Of a DNA stretch of 64,000 nucleotides, positions 1-8,844 are shown piece after piece; the stretch's first letter is position 1, and each line of letters begins with the position of its first letter. The translations under genes and the position numbers were made by a program. The stretch spans positions 62,001 through 126,000 of the forward strand of contig NZ_JASKLS010000001.1 in the NCBI RefSeq assembly GCF_030124375.1. Reading direction: 5' to 3'. The notes below the pieces were generated by a model. It was given only the letters and a program-made list of their open reading frames with translations, did not search any database and had not been told where the DNA came from. This DNA is from Sinorhizobium sp. 6-70. GTDB taxonomy: Bacteria; Pseudomonadota; Alphaproteobacteria; Rhizobiales; Rhizobiaceae.

Positions 1-5
1 TGATT

Positions 6-99
6 CTAGAGCATCTTATCCGCTTTCAGTGATTCCACTTGAAAGCGGGATGCTCTAGTCAGACGCGCAGGGGACGCGGTAGCACTCTGAATTGCTGCG
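6..99. repeat. Intergenic palindrome joined to a half RIME-type repeat
   Basis: Bases 6-58 form a large hairpin: outer arms CTAGAGCATC and GATGCTCTAG and inner arms CCGCTTTC and GAAAGCGG are perfect complements around a short loop. It runs straight into bases 57-99, which match the GTCAGACGCGC...GCTGTAGCACTTTGAAT half of the longer repeats at 15065, 41082, 25081 and 60240. Mosaics of this kind are known in rhizobial intergenic DNA. No gene lies in 1-162. Confidence 0.7.
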
Positions 100-162
100 G
101 TGGACGGCATTGCCGCGCACTTAGCCTTTGACAGCGCCAGCGGCCACGGCTAACCATGAGAC

Positions 163-486
163 ATGGCATCGTTTTTCTCGAAATTGTTCGGCTTCTCCGG
201 TGGTGGTTCCAAAGAAGAAACGGCGCAGGCCGCCGGCAAGACGGAATCCTATGGGGATTGCTTGATCCGCGCCACTCCGATGCGCGAGGGACCGCAATAT
301 CGCCTGGCAGGCAGCATCGAAAAGACGATGCCCGATGCCGGCGTAAAGGTGCGCACCTTCATTCGCGCCGACCTTTTCGCGTCCGAACAGGATGCGATCG
401 ATGCGGCTCTCAGAAAGGGCCGGCAGATCGTCGATGAGCAACGCGCCGCGCTCTTTCAGGACGACTCGCCATCCAGGCCGGTGTAA
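163..486 (+). CDS. HlyU-like small protein
   Basis: A 107-aa protein with a Gly/Ser-rich start (SKLFGFSGGGSKEE) and a compact alpha/beta body containing YGDCLIRATP and FIRADLFASEQDAIDAAL. This resembles the short HlyU family, named after a Vibrio haemolysin activator but of unproven function in rhizobia. There is no signal peptide or membrane segment, so it should be cytoplasmic. No strong ribosome binding site is visible; the start is chosen because it keeps the conserved MASFFSKLFGF beginning. It stands alone between two intergenic repeats. The family call rests on recalled similarity. Confidence 0.7.
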   Translation: MASFFSKLFGFSGGGSKEETAQAAGKTESYGDCLIRATPMREGPQYRLAGSIEKTMPDAGVKVRTFIRADLFASEQDAIDAALRKGRQIVDEQRAALFQDDSPSRPV

Positions 487-542
487 CGCCAGCGTCGCCA
501 GGCGCCAGTCGATGAATATCCTCGCATAATGCCGGTTTAGAG

Positions 543-669
543 AGTTTTTCTCAACGTTTGCGTTAGATCATTTCATGTTTTATTGAAACACTGAAATGAT
601 CTAACTCGTTGAAACTACGCAATTCCGGACAAAAAACCGTTACACACCTTTTCTGGAATTGCCCTAGCT
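543..669. repeat. Rhizobial intergenic repeat, type B
   Basis: A palindrome at about 564-605 (TTAGATCATTTCA ... TGAAATGATCTAA) is followed by a conserved tail, CGCAATTCCGGACAAAAAACC to CTGGAATTGCCCTAG. The same unit occurs inverted at 25183-25276. It fills most of the 265-bp gap between the HlyU-like gene and the 3' end of cpdB, where no gene is seen. Confidence 0.75.
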
Positions 670-751
670 TCCGACTGCGCGTCGCGTCCGGCGGCAAGAT
701 TCTGAACGCGAATACGGCGGGCGGCTTCTCAATATAGCGCGTGTCGACGTC

Positions 752-2746
752 TCAGAGCTTAATACAGAATCGGGCGAATCCCTCCGCGCTTTCGCCGGCG
801 TCTTCGATCGCCACGGCTTTTACCTGCGACAGGAACTGTCTCGCCTTGGGGCTACTGTCGAAAACCACGCTCGTGTCCTTGAGCGGTACAAATCTCCAGT
901 TCGCATCGGCCGACGGGTTGATCGTTCCCTGTTCGACGATGTAGCGGACGATGACATCGCGATTGGTGTCTGGCGCGACGAAGATCACCTTGTCGGAAGC
1001 GATATCGGGGAAGTTGCCGCCACCACCGGCGCGATAGTTGTTGGTTGCCACTACGAACCTTTGCGTGGGATCGATCGGCTTGCCGTCGAATTGCAGGTTC
1101 TGGATGCGTTTTGCCGCGGCACTCACCAGATTGCCGTCCTTGTCGAACTTCGCCGGTTGCGAGAGGTCGATCTCATAGGTGACGCCGTCGATCACGTCGA
1201 AATTGTAGGACGGAAAGCCGGCGTTGATCAGCTCCGCGTCAACAGTTCCTGGAGCAACCTGATTGAAGATTCCGGCCGACATTTCGAGCCAATTGCGCAC
1301 CTGGTCCCCATTGATGACGACGGCCTGTACCGTGTTCGGATAGAGGTAGAGATCGGCAACGTTCTTGATGGCAATGTCGCCTGCCGGCACATCGGTATAA
1401 TAGTCGGCGCCGCCGCGACCGCCGGCCTTGAAGGGAGCCGCCGCGGACAAAACCGGCAAGTCCTTGTGCTCCGTGTCCTTGAGCATGTCGCGGATGTACC
1501 AGATCTGCGCCTGGCTGACGATCTGGACCGACGGGTCGTCGGCGACAAGGGCGAAGTAGGAATAAAGCGGTGCCGAGGTCTTGCCGACCGGCGTGCGGAT
1601 ATAGGCAAGTGTCGCCTCGTGGTCCTTCGCTGAAGCTGCCAACACCTCCGGCTTGTCGCCGACTTCCGCGATGACCTTTTTCTCTTCCCGCCGGTAGATG
1701 GGGCGAGCTTCGCTCGTCGAACTGATCACCCGCCACGCGTTACCGTCACGCTCGAGAAGCAGGTCGATCAGGCCGAGATGCGAGCCCCAGAAGCCGCCCA
1801 TCACGCCCGGCTTGCCGGAAATCAGCCCTTTCGTGTTGTCGACACCGGCGAAGCCCTCGAATTTGGGTCCGGGAAAGTCGAGGTGGCTGTGGCCGGTCAC
1901 AATGGCGTCGATGCCGTCGATGGCAGCCAACGGTACTGATGCATTTTCGAGGTTTTCGGCATAGCTCTGCTGTCCGATTCCGGAGTGGGAAAGTGCGACG
2001 ACGATATCGGCGCCTTCCTCGCGCATCTGCGGCACAAAGGCTTGCGCCGCCATCACGATGTCGCGTGCATTGGCCTTGCCCTCGAGGTTCTTCGCATCCC
2101 AGGTCATGATCTGCGGTGGGACGAAACCGATCAGCCCGATGCGAATTGCATGTTCCTGGCCGTCGCCGTCTTTCACCTTGCGGTCAAGGATGACATAGGG
2201 CTTGAGAAAGAGCGCGTCCTGACGCGCGTTCGCCGCGAGCGCGCCCTTGGTCAGGTTGGCGCAGACGATCGGAAAATTGGCCCCGTTCAGCACGTTGAAC
2301 ATGAAGTCAAGGCCGTAGTTGAACTCATGGTTGCCGAGCGTGCCGCAATCATAGCCGAGCACGTTCATCGCGGCGATGATGGGGTGTAGATCGCCTTCCT
2401 TCATGCCGCGCTTGTAGGCGATGTAATCTCCCATCGGGTTTCCTTGAAGGAAGTCGCCGTTGTCGACGAGAACGGAGTTCGTCGCTTCGGCGCGGATCGC
2501 ATCGATGATGGAGGCGGTGCGGGCAAGGCCCACCGTGTCGTTCGGCTTGTCGCCGTAATAGTCGTAGGGAAAGACGTGCACGTGCAGGTCCGTCGTTTCC
2601 ATGATGCGCAAGTGAGCTTGGTTTGCTGCGGCGCGCGCGGAAAAAGGATGAAGCATCGCGAGGGCGGAGGAGGCGGCGAGCCCGCCAAGCAGCGAACGGC
2701 GCGAAATGGGCTCAAGGTTGGTGATCGACGGCATAGCGGTCTCCAT
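752..2746 (-). CDS. cpdB: 2',3'-cyclic-nucleotide 2'-phosphodiesterase / 3'-nucleotidase
   Basis: A 664-aa periplasmic enzyme that hydrolyses 2',3'-cyclic nucleotides and then 3'-nucleotides, for nucleotide scavenging. The N-terminus has a twin-arginine signal (SRRSLLGGL at residues 15-23, then a hydrophobic stretch ending ARA). The metallophosphatase domain shows the expected metal motifs in order: DLHVH near residue 53, DNGDF near 95, GNHEF near 137 and GHSH near 285. The 5'-nucleotidase C-terminal domain follows, with the substrate-binding NNYRAGGGGNFP near residue 585. Length is normal for CpdB. A second Met four codons downstream (MPSITN) could be the true start. It is monocistronic, facing away from the diguanylate cyclase gene. 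Confidence 0.93.
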   Translation of the reverse strand: METAMPSITNLEPISRRSLLGGLAASSALAMLHPFSARAAANQAHLRIMETTDLHVHVFPYDYYGDKPNDTVGLARTASIIDAIRAEATNSVLVDNGDFLQGNPMGDYIAYKRGMKEGDLHPIIAAMNVLGYDCGTLGNHEFNYGLDFMFNVLNGANFPIVCANLTKGALAANARQDALFLKPYVILDRKVKDGDGQEHAIRIGLIGFVPPQIMTWDAKNLEGKANARDIVMAAQAFVPQMREEGADIVVALSHSGIGQQSYAENLENASVPLAAIDGIDAIVTGHSHLDFPGPKFEGFAGVDNTKGLISGKPGVMGGFWGSHLGLIDLLLERDGNAWRVISSTSEARPIYRREEKKVIAEVGDKPEVLAASAKDHEATLAYIRTPVGKTSAPLYSYFALVADDPSVQIVSQAQIWYIRDMLKDTEHKDLPVLSAAAPFKAGGRGGADYYTDVPAGDIAIKNVADLYLYPNTVQAVVINGDQVRNWLEMSAGIFNQVAPGTVDAELINAGFPSYNFDVIDGVTYEIDLSQPAKFDKDGNLVSAAAKRIQNLQFDGKPIDPTQRFVVATNNYRAGGGGNFPDIASDKVIFVAPDTNRDVIVRYIVEQGTINPSADANWRFVPLKDTSVVFDSSPKARQFLSQVKAVAIEDAGESAEGFARFCIKL

Positions 2747-2938
2747 GTTGAACTCTGCGCAGACGCGGTGGCAGGCCTGCAGTAACGCCTTGGATTACAG
2801 GAGACTATGGCGAAAGGCACTGTAAGGCAAAGCGGCGGAATCTTGCCTATTCCGACGCCGTCGCCGTACGGAGTGAGTAAAGTTTTCTTCAAAGTTTAAT
2901 TCTAAGAGACTGGCGAACGAAAACGGAATCTCGGGTGC

Positions 2939-4186
2939 ATGCCAAACGCCAATCTCATTCTCTTCCTCGGCGAGGCACTGGTCTACGTGGTGGCAATGAT
3001 CTGGTTGCTGCATCTGCGTGGGCGTCTTGGACTCGGGGTGTTCGTGGCCGCGCTCGGCGTGATGCATTTCATCGAAACCTATCTCGCCGCCGTCTTCTAT
3101 GTTCAACTGCCGTTCGGAGTGATCTCCCCAGGCTCCGCCGTGTTCTTTTCCGGCAAGCTCATGATGATCCTGCTCCTTTATGTGAAGGAGGATGCGGCGA
3201 CGGTTCGGCAGCCCATTTACGGATTGCTTGCAGGCAACTTTCTGACAGTGGCCCTGAGCCTGCTCCTCAGGTTGCATGACACCGTGTCCATCGTTCCCAA
3301 TCGCGTCGCTGACATCGCCTTCATCGATGAGATGGGATGGCTGATGGTCTGGGGCACGACGCTTCTCTATTTCGATTCTCTCATCATCATTCTGCTCTAC
3401 GAGAGGCTCGGCCGCTGGCTCCGCCAGTTTGTCACGGCTCGATTCCTGATCTGCGGCGTTGTGGTCCTCACCCTCGATCAACTGGGATTCTATGCGGCGC
3501 TGCATTGGGTGAACGATGCGCCGGCGGATGTGTTCTGGGGCGGTTGGATGGCGAAGATGTTGGCAGCGCCGTTCTTTGCGGTTGCCGTCGGCCTTTACCT
3601 CAATGCATCGCGCCACCCGTTTCTATCGATCTCCAATCGGCCGCTCGGCGATGTCTTCAATGACCTGACGTTCCGCGAACGCTACGAAGATTTGCTGTCG
3701 CGCTCCGGCAAAGACACCCTGACCGGCGCGCTCGATCGAAGCCGCTTCGAAGTTGAGGGTCAGCAGATGCTGCGCGATGCTGCCGCAAAAAATGCGCCGG
3801 TCAGCCTGATGATCATCGATGTCGATCACTTCAAGAGCGTCAACGACCGCTTTGGGCATATCGAGGGAGATAATCTGCTGCAAAAGCTGGCCGCAACGGT
3901 AAAGGCTACTCTCAGGCCGACGGATCGCCTGTTCCGGTACGGTGGCGAAGAGTTTGTCGTCCTGTGCCCCGCGCTTGCCTATGCGGATGCGCTTTCGCGC
4001 GCTGAGGACATACGGCTTGCAATCTCCGGCCGGGTCGCTACGCCGAATGGCTCTCCGGTAACGGCAAGCATTGGTCTTTCGTCGGCGTTCGGTGACGGGA
4101 ACGGCGTTCGCGAACTGCTGTCGCAGGCAGACTTGCGTCTTTATGCCGCCAAGAGCGGTGGTCGAAATCGCGTGGTCGGCAGATAG
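2939..4186 (+). CDS. Membrane diguanylate cyclase (GGDEF)
   Basis: A 415-aa protein. The first ~230 residues hold about six to seven hydrophobic segments, a membrane sensor module without a recognised ligand domain. A C-terminal GGDEF domain begins near residue 255 (DTLTGALDRSRF). The active-site loop reads RYGGEEF near residue 335, an active GGEEF variant, and RPTD lies exactly five residues upstream, so the product-inhibition I-site is present. It should make cyclic di-GMP from two GTP and respond to an unknown membrane signal. There is no EAL domain. It is a single gene between divergent cpdB and the convergent Lrp-type regulator. Confidence 0.9.
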   Translation: MPNANLILFLGEALVYVVAMIWLLHLRGRLGLGVFVAALGVMHFIETYLAAVFYVQLPFGVISPGSAVFFSGKLMMILLLYVKEDAATVRQPIYGLLAGNFLTVALSLLLRLHDTVSIVPNRVADIAFIDEMGWLMVWGTTLLYFDSLIIILLYERLGRWLRQFVTARFLICGVVVLTLDQLGFYAALHWVNDAPADVFWGGWMAKMLAAPFFAVAVGLYLNASRHPFLSISNRPLGDVFNDLTFRERYEDLLSRSGKDTLTGALDRSRFEVEGQQMLRDAAAKNAPVSLMIIDVDHFKSVNDRFGHIEGDNLLQKLAATVKATLRPTDRLFRYGGEEFVVLCPALAYADALSRAEDIRLAISGRVATPNGSPVTASIGLSSAFGDGNGVRELLSQADLRLYAAKSGGRNRVVGR

Positions 4187-4212
4187 TCGGGCACCGGCGA
4201 CGCCGAAGACGT

Positions 4213-4674
4213 TCAAATGCCGACATTCGGCCGATCGATGACCTCGCGAAGAGAGAAGCTGGAATTGATCTTCACCACATGCGGCAGGGCCGACAGCCAG
4301 TCCCGGTGGATCCGCTCATAGTCCTCGAGGTCCTTGGCCGCGACGCGCAGGATGTAGTCGTACTCGCCAGACATCAGATAACAGACCAGCACATTGGGAC
4401 AGAGTTTTACGGCAGCCTCGAATTCCGTAAGCGTCTTGGCGAACTGGCCCGACAGCGAGATGTGCACGATGACCATGATCTTGTAGTCGAGCGCCTTGTG
4501 GGCAATGCGGGCGTGGTAGCCGCTGATCGTGCCCGATTTTTCGAGGATGTCGACGCGTCGGGAGCAGGCCGAGGGGGAAAGGCCGACTTTCGCGGCGAGG
4601 TCCGCATTGGATATCCTGCCGCTCTGCTGAAGGATGCGCAGAATCGCATGATCAATGGTGTCGAGCTCGCTCAT
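4213..4674 (-). CDS. Lrp/AsnC-family regulator, probable AldR
   Basis: A 153-aa protein with an N-terminal winged helix-turn-helix ([20 protein letters not shown], then [16 protein letters not shown]) and a C-terminal RAM/AsnC effector domain ([22 protein letters not shown]). It is divergent from alanine dehydrogenase 155 bp away, the classical arrangement in which an Lrp-type activator senses alanine and controls ald. The link to ald is inferred from position. Confidence 0.88.
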   Translation of the reverse strand: MSELDTIDHAILRILQQSGRISNADLAAKVGLSPSACSRRVDILEKSGTISGYHARIAHKALDYKIMVIVHISLSGQFAKTLTEFEAAVKLCPNVLVCYLMSGEYDYILRVAAKDLEDYERIHRDWLSALPHVVKINSSFSLREVIDRPNVGI

Positions 4675-4829
4675 GCGGGATTTCCTTCATCATTTCGCTT
4701 AAGCACGCAACAATATTCGAAAGCAATGCGCTGTCCGACATCTCTTTGCAAGGACATTCGCTAGACCATCTGTTTTGCTGGGGCGTCATCAATGCGGCGC
4801 AAAGCCCACAAAAGGAGAGGAACGCTCAG
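4675..4829. promoter_or_regulatory. Divergent control region of the Lrp-type regulator and ald
   Basis: This 155-bp region must carry both promoters and any Lrp-type operators. It contains AT-rich tracts (TTCATCATTTCGCTTAAG, ACAATATTCG) suited to Lrp binding, but no operator can be fixed by eye. A strong ribosome binding site, AAGGAGAGG at 4812-4820, sets the ald start at 4830. Confidence 0.5.
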
Positions 4830-5948
4830 ATGCGTGTCGGTTGCCCGAAGGAAATCAAAAACCATGAATACCGTGTTGGTCTGACCCCCGGTTCGGTACG
4901 GGAATATGTCGCCCATGGTCACGAGGTGATCGTCGAAACCAAGGCCGGGGCGGGTATCGGAGCAGACGACGACGCTTATCGCGCCGCAGGGGCGCGGATC
5001 GTTTCGACGGCCAAGGAAGTGTTCGAAAAGTCGGACATGGTCGTAAAGGTCAAAGAACCGCAGCCTTCCGAATGGACCCAACTGCGGGAAGGCCAAATTC
5101 TCTATACATATTTGCATCTTGCGCCGGATCCCGAGCAGACCAGGGGACTTCTCACCTCGGGCGTTACGGCGGTCGCCTATGAAACGGTAACGGATGAACG
5201 CGGTGGGTTGCCGCTGCTGGCACCGATGTCGGAGGTCGCCGGGCGGCTTGCCATCCAGGCTGGTGCGACGTCGCTTCAGAAGGCGAACGGCGGCCGTGGT
5301 ATCCTCCTTGGCGGTGTGCCGGGAGTGCTGCCTGCCAAGGTCGCCATCATCGGCGGTGGCGTTGTCGGGCTGCATGCCGCCAAGATGGCTGCCGGTCTCG
5401 GGGCAGACGTTTCGATCCTCGACCGCTCGATCCCGCGCCTGCGCCAGCTCGACGATATCTTCAACGGTCGGGTTCACACCCGCTTCTCGACGATCGATGC
5501 GCTTGAGGATGAAGTCTTTTCCGCCGATCTGGTGATCGGCGCCGTGCTCATCCCAGGGGCTGCCGCCCCCAAGCTCGTTACACGCGAAATGCTTTCCGGC
5601 ATGAAAAAGGGCGCGGTTATCGTCGATGTTGCCATCGACCAGGGCGGTTGCTTCGAGACTTCGCACGCGACGACGCATTCCGATCCGACTTACGAGGTGG
5701 ACGGCGTCGTACATTACTGCGTCGCGAACATGCCGGGCGCGGTGCCGGTGACCTCGGCGCACGCTTTGAACAACGCCACGCTTTACTACGGCCTGCAACT
5801 TGCCGATCGCGGTCTTAAGGCGATCGCCGAGGACCGCCACCTGCGTGCCGGTCTGAATGTCCACAAGGGTCGGGTGACGAACGGGCCTGTGGCAGAGGCG
5901 CTTGGATATGATGCCTACGCGCCCGAGGCCGTTCTCAACGTCGCCTGA
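4830..5948 (+). CDS. ald: Alanine dehydrogenase
   Basis: A 372-aa NAD-dependent L-alanine dehydrogenase interconverting L-alanine with pyruvate and ammonia. It begins [20 protein letters not shown], the family signature with the pyruvate-binding Arg and Lys. The catalytic His is in YTYLHLAPD near residue 96 and the NAD-binding Rossmann motif [12 protein letters not shown] near residue 175. The frame is open 28 codons further upstream, but that extension shows no family similarity and the AAGGAGAGG site 9 bp before 4830 decides the start. Length is typical. The divergent Lrp-type gene is the likely regulator. Confidence 0.97.
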   Translation: MRVGCPKEIKNHEYRVGLTPGSVREYVAHGHEVIVETKAGAGIGADDDAYRAAGARIVSTAKEVFEKSDMVVKVKEPQPSEWTQLREGQILYTYLHLAPDPEQTRGLLTSGVTAVAYETVTDERGGLPLLAPMSEVAGRLAIQAGATSLQKANGGRGILLGGVPGVLPAKVAIIGGGVVGLHAAKMAAGLGADVSILDRSIPRLRQLDDIFNGRVHTRFSTIDALEDEVFSADLVIGAVLIPGAAAPKLVTREMLSGMKKGAVIVDVAIDQGGCFETSHATTHSDPTYEVDGVVHYCVANMPGAVPVTSAHALNNATLYYGLQLADRGLKAIAEDRHLRAGLNVHKGRVTNGPVAEALGYDAYAPEAVLNVA

Positions 5949-5963
5949 CGCGATCCCTTTTGC

Positions 5964-5992
5964 AGGCCCGGCGTTCAGCGCCGGGCCTTTGC
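5964..5992 (+). terminator. Intrinsic terminator of ald
   Basis: AGGCCCGGCG and CGCCGGGCCT pair perfectly around a five-base loop and are followed by TTTGCGC. It lies 15 bp after the ald stop, between ald and the convergent DUF1203 gene. Confidence 0.75.
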
Positions 5993-6011
5993 GCGCCTCG
6001 ACGCTTTAGTC

Positions 6012-6479
6012 TCAGCCGATCTCGATACGGCACTGATAGCAATTGTATTTGGCGGAACGTACGTGCACGTAGGCGACGTCCGCCCGAGCGAGCAGTTCTT
6101 CGGCGCGCTCCGTCAGGCTTTCCACGCCAATGACGCCACCGGTTCCGTAGACGATGCGATCGTCACTCCCATATCCCCGCAACAGATACTCCTTGCTGGA
6201 TGCGAGGATGGGCGGCAGCGACTGCCCGTCGTATGCCGGGCAGTCGTCGGCGTGCAGGAAGATTGGTCCGGTCTCCGCGTAAGCTTGCACTGACGTAAAG
6301 GGCCGATAAGCCAGGACAAGATAGGGCTTGCCGCGGTCGACGTTGTGCAGACAATGCCGGCAGGGAACGCCGGCGCCATCCGAAATACGCTGCTCAGGGT
6401 GGTTCCCATAAGCATCAAGACCGCTACCACGCAGTCGTTCTGCGTCATCGTCGGGCATCGGGATGTAGCGCAAGGCCAT
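6012..6479 (-). CDS. DUF1203-family protein
   Basis: A 155-aa cytoplasmic protein matching the DUF1203 pattern: MALRYIPMPDDD at the start, the CRHCL cysteine pair near residue 39, PYLVLAYRPF, a GPIFLHADDCPAY segment and a C-terminal YNCYQCRIEIG. Function is unknown; the paired cysteines suggest a metal or structural site, which is inference. Start 6479 was chosen over the longer frame because MALRYIPMPDDD looks like the family start. It stands alone, convergent with ald. Confidence 0.8.
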   Translation of the reverse strand: MALRYIPMPDDDAERLRGSGLDAYGNHPEQRISDGAGVPCRHCLHNVDRGKPYLVLAYRPFTSVQAYAETGPIFLHADDCPAYDGQSLPPILASSKEYLLRGYGSDDRIVYGTGGVIGVESLTERAEELLARADVAYVHVRSAKYNCYQCRIEIG

Positions 6480-6635
6480 GGCGGTTCTCCTCGTCAAAAG
6501 CAATCTTGAGGAGATGAATGCGCCGTTTCGGGCCGAACCGACACCCGAAACTTGCTATCACATGTTTTGGATCGGAGCCCGATTGATGGGAAGCCGTGCG
6601 TGAATTCAAACTGCTGCAGCGCTGTGCTTTAGCCG

Positions 6636-7199
6636 TCAGAGCGTTTTCGCCAAGGCCAGCAACTCGTCGTCATTCAACGGTTCGACAATTGCCTCCCGCG
6701 TCGCGACCGGCGAAAAACCGAACTGCTGATAAAGCTGAAGGGCGCGCGGGTGGTCGAGATTATTCGTCATCACCTTGACCTTGCTCGGATTCATCGCCCA
6801 AGCCGCCAGCAGCGTCTGCAGCAGGAACCATTTGCCCAGGCCAAGGCCGAGCGCGTGTTCCATCAGGCCGAAATGGGTGAGTTCGATAACGGCGTCCTCG
6901 CGTTCGTGCAGTTCGAAGAAGCCAGCCGGTGCACCGTCGACGTAAAGCACGGTGACCGTCGTCGTCTTATTGTGGAGTACATCCGCCAGTTCCTCGTCGC
7001 TCATCCGCAGGCGTTCCGTCCAATGCCAGCGCTTGCCGACGCGAAGGTAAAGGAAGCGGTAGTAGGCGAGCGGGATGTCCGGTACACGCAATACGGCCGT
7101 ATGGATATTGACGGGTATCGGCAGGCTCTGTTTGGGCGGTGACGTCATTTCGAGTTCGGTCACGTGCGCCGTGATCGCTGCAGGTTTCGATCCTCGCAT
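6636..7199 (-). CDS. GNAT-family N-acetyltransferase
   Basis: A 187-aa acetyl-CoA-dependent N-acetyltransferase of unknown substrate. It shows the GNAT core: FELHEREDAVIELTHFGL (beta-4), the acetyl-CoA loop GLGLGKWFLLQTLLAAW near residue 125, and the C-terminal NNLDHPRALQLYQQFGFSP. The start at 7199 lies 5 bp after the sseA stop, so the two are probably cotranscribed; a start at 7148 (MTSPPKQ) is also possible. It is the last gene of the minus-strand cysK-alaX-sseA-GNAT cluster. Confidence 0.85.
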   Translation of the reverse strand: MRGSKPAAITAHVTELEMTSPPKQSLPIPVNIHTAVLRVPDIPLAYYRFLYLRVGKRWHWTERLRMSDEELADVLHNKTTTVTVLYVDGAPAGFFELHEREDAVIELTHFGLMEHALGLGLGKWFLLQTLLAAWAMNPSKVKVMTNNLDHPRALQLYQQFGFSPVATREAIVEPLNDDELLALAKTL

Positions 7200-7204
7200 G
7201 GCGT

Positions 7205-8077
7205 TCACTCTCTGCCGGTCACTACCGGCGTATCGGGCCGTCCGCCCCATTCCGACCAGGAGCCATCGTAGAGCGTATTGTCCGTGTGCCCCAGTGATTG
7301 AAGGGCAAGAGTTATGATCGCCGCGGTGATGCCGGACCCGCAAGTGGTGACGACCGGCTGCGTCAGGTCGACGCCGCCATCGCTGAAGGTTTGGCGCAGG
7401 GCGTCTAGGCTCTTGAGCTTGCCTCCTTCGGAAAAAACGCCGGATGGCAGGCTCCTGGCTCCAGGCATATGTCCCGAGCGCATGCCGGCCCGCGGCTCTG
7501 GCTCGTCGCCGGTGAAGCGGCCTGCGCCGCGCGCATCGGCAACTTGCGCGAGCCGGTTCGCTACAACTTCCTTCATATGCTCGAAGGAGGTGACGGCCGC
7601 CGCATCGAACCTAGCGTTGAAAACGCGCGGCGTCGGGTTCGGGACTTCCTTTGTCGTCGGACGTCCCTCAGCCTTCCAGCCATCCATCCCGCCATCGAGA
7701 ACGAAGACGTTCTTTGCGCCCATGATCCGGAACATCCACCACACACGCGGCGCGGTGAAGATTCCCGGCCCGTCGTATACGACGATCGTATCGTTCTCAC
7801 CAATGCCCATCGCGCCGACGGCCTGGGCGAAGGCTTGCGGCGAGGGGAGGGTATGAGGCAATCCGCTCGATTGATCGGCGATCTTATCCTGGTCGAAGAA
7901 TATGGCACCTGGGATGTGCGCGGCCGTGTATTCCGATTTCGGATCCCGGTTCTGCGCCGGCAGGTACCACGCAGCATCCAGGATCTTCACCGACGGATCG
8001 GCAAGACGCTGCTGGAGCCAGTCCGCAGAGGCGACAAAAGCACTCTTGTTCTCGTTCTTGTTATCCATTGTCGTCAC
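7205..8077 (-). CDS. sseA: 3-mercaptopyruvate sulfurtransferase
   Basis: A 290-aa protein with two rhodanese domains: an N-terminal one (VKILDAAWYLPAQNRDP, AAHIPGAIFFD) and a C-terminal one (SGHMPGARSLPSG) carrying the catalytic loop CGSGITA near residue 242, the mercaptopyruvate-type active site. It moves sulfur from 3-mercaptopyruvate to thiol acceptors or cyanide in the cytoplasm. It sits 9 bp downstream of the AlaX-type gene and near cysK, in a cysteine-related cluster. Confidence 0.93.
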   Translation of the reverse strand: MTTMDNKNENKSAFVASADWLQQRLADPSVKILDAAWYLPAQNRDPKSEYTAAHIPGAIFFDQDKIADQSSGLPHTLPSPQAFAQAVGAMGIGENDTIVVYDGPGIFTAPRVWWMFRIMGAKNVFVLDGGMDGWKAEGRPTTKEVPNPTPRVFNARFDAAAVTSFEHMKEVVANRLAQVADARGAGRFTGDEPEPRAGMRSGHMPGARSLPSGVFSEGGKLKSLDALRQTFSDGGVDLTQPVVTTCGSGITAAIITLALQSLGHTDNTLYDGSWSEWGGRPDTPVVTGRE

Positions 8078-8086
8078 TCCACAGAC

Positions 8087-8836
8087 TCAGACAGCCGCAC
8101 GTTCTTCCGGCGTTCCGAAGCGTATCCGAAAACGCCGATTCTCCTTACCCTTCTTTTCGATCTTGGCGATGTGAATCGCGCCCACTTCCTGGGTCTCGGA
8201 AACGTGCGTGCCACCGCAGGGCTGGCTGTCGACGGCGGAGTCATTTCCGATGCAGACGAGGCTCACCCTGCCAAGCCCCATCGGCGGACGGACATTCTTC
8301 GACTTGACGATGCCGGGGTTGGCGGCGAGTTCCTCGTCCGTAATCCATTGCACGTAGACGGGGTGGTTTTCTTCGACGAGCTTCATGAGCGCGGCCGTCA
8401 CCTGGTCTTTGTCGATCGTTTCGCTCATGTCGAAGTCGACGCGGCTTTCGTCCTCCCCGACGGCGGCGCCGGTGATCGGGAAAGGGCAAACGACGGAAAG
8501 CAGGTGGCAGGCGGTATGCATGCGCATCAAGCGATACCGGCGCGGCCAGTCGATGTGAAGCACGAGTTTTTCGCCGATCACTGGCGAAGTCTGATCGTCA
8601 GCCGGGACGTGGATGATGACGTCTTTGGTGGCGCCGTGGCGGGTGCCTGAAATCGCGATCCGGCTTCCGTCGCCACGCTCGAGAAAGCCGGTATCGCCCG
8701 GCTGCCCGCCGGAGGTGGCGTAGAAGCACGTCTGATCAAGCTCGATCCCGCCGTCCTCGAGAATTCCGGTCACGCTCGCTTCACAGGTCGAGAGGTAGAA
8801 ATCTTCACGGAAGAGGGCGGTAACGGTCTTGGTCAT
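8087..8836 (-). CDS. Alanyl-tRNA editing protein (AlaX type)
   Basis: A 249-aa stand-alone editing domain that hydrolyses mischarged Ser- or Gly-tRNA(Ala). The zinc-binding motif pair is intact: HTACH near residue 107 and CGGTHVSET near residue 208. The N-terminal part holds the GGQPGDTG motif of class II AlaX proteins. It lies between cysK (8 bp) and sseA (9 bp) on the same strand, so it is probably in one transcript with them. Confidence 0.9.
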   Translation of the reverse strand: MTKTVTALFREDFYLSTCEASVTGILEDGGIELDQTCFYATSGGQPGDTGFLERGDGSRIAISGTRHGATKDVIIHVPADDQTSPVIGEKLVLHIDWPRRYRLMRMHTACHLLSVVCPFPITGAAVGEDESRVDFDMSETIDKDQVTAALMKLVEENHPVYVQWITDEELAANPGIVKSKNVRPPMGLGRVSLVCIGNDSAVDSQPCGGTHVSETQEVGAIHIAKIEKKGKENRRFRIRFGTPEERAAV

Positions 8837-8844
8837 CGCAAATT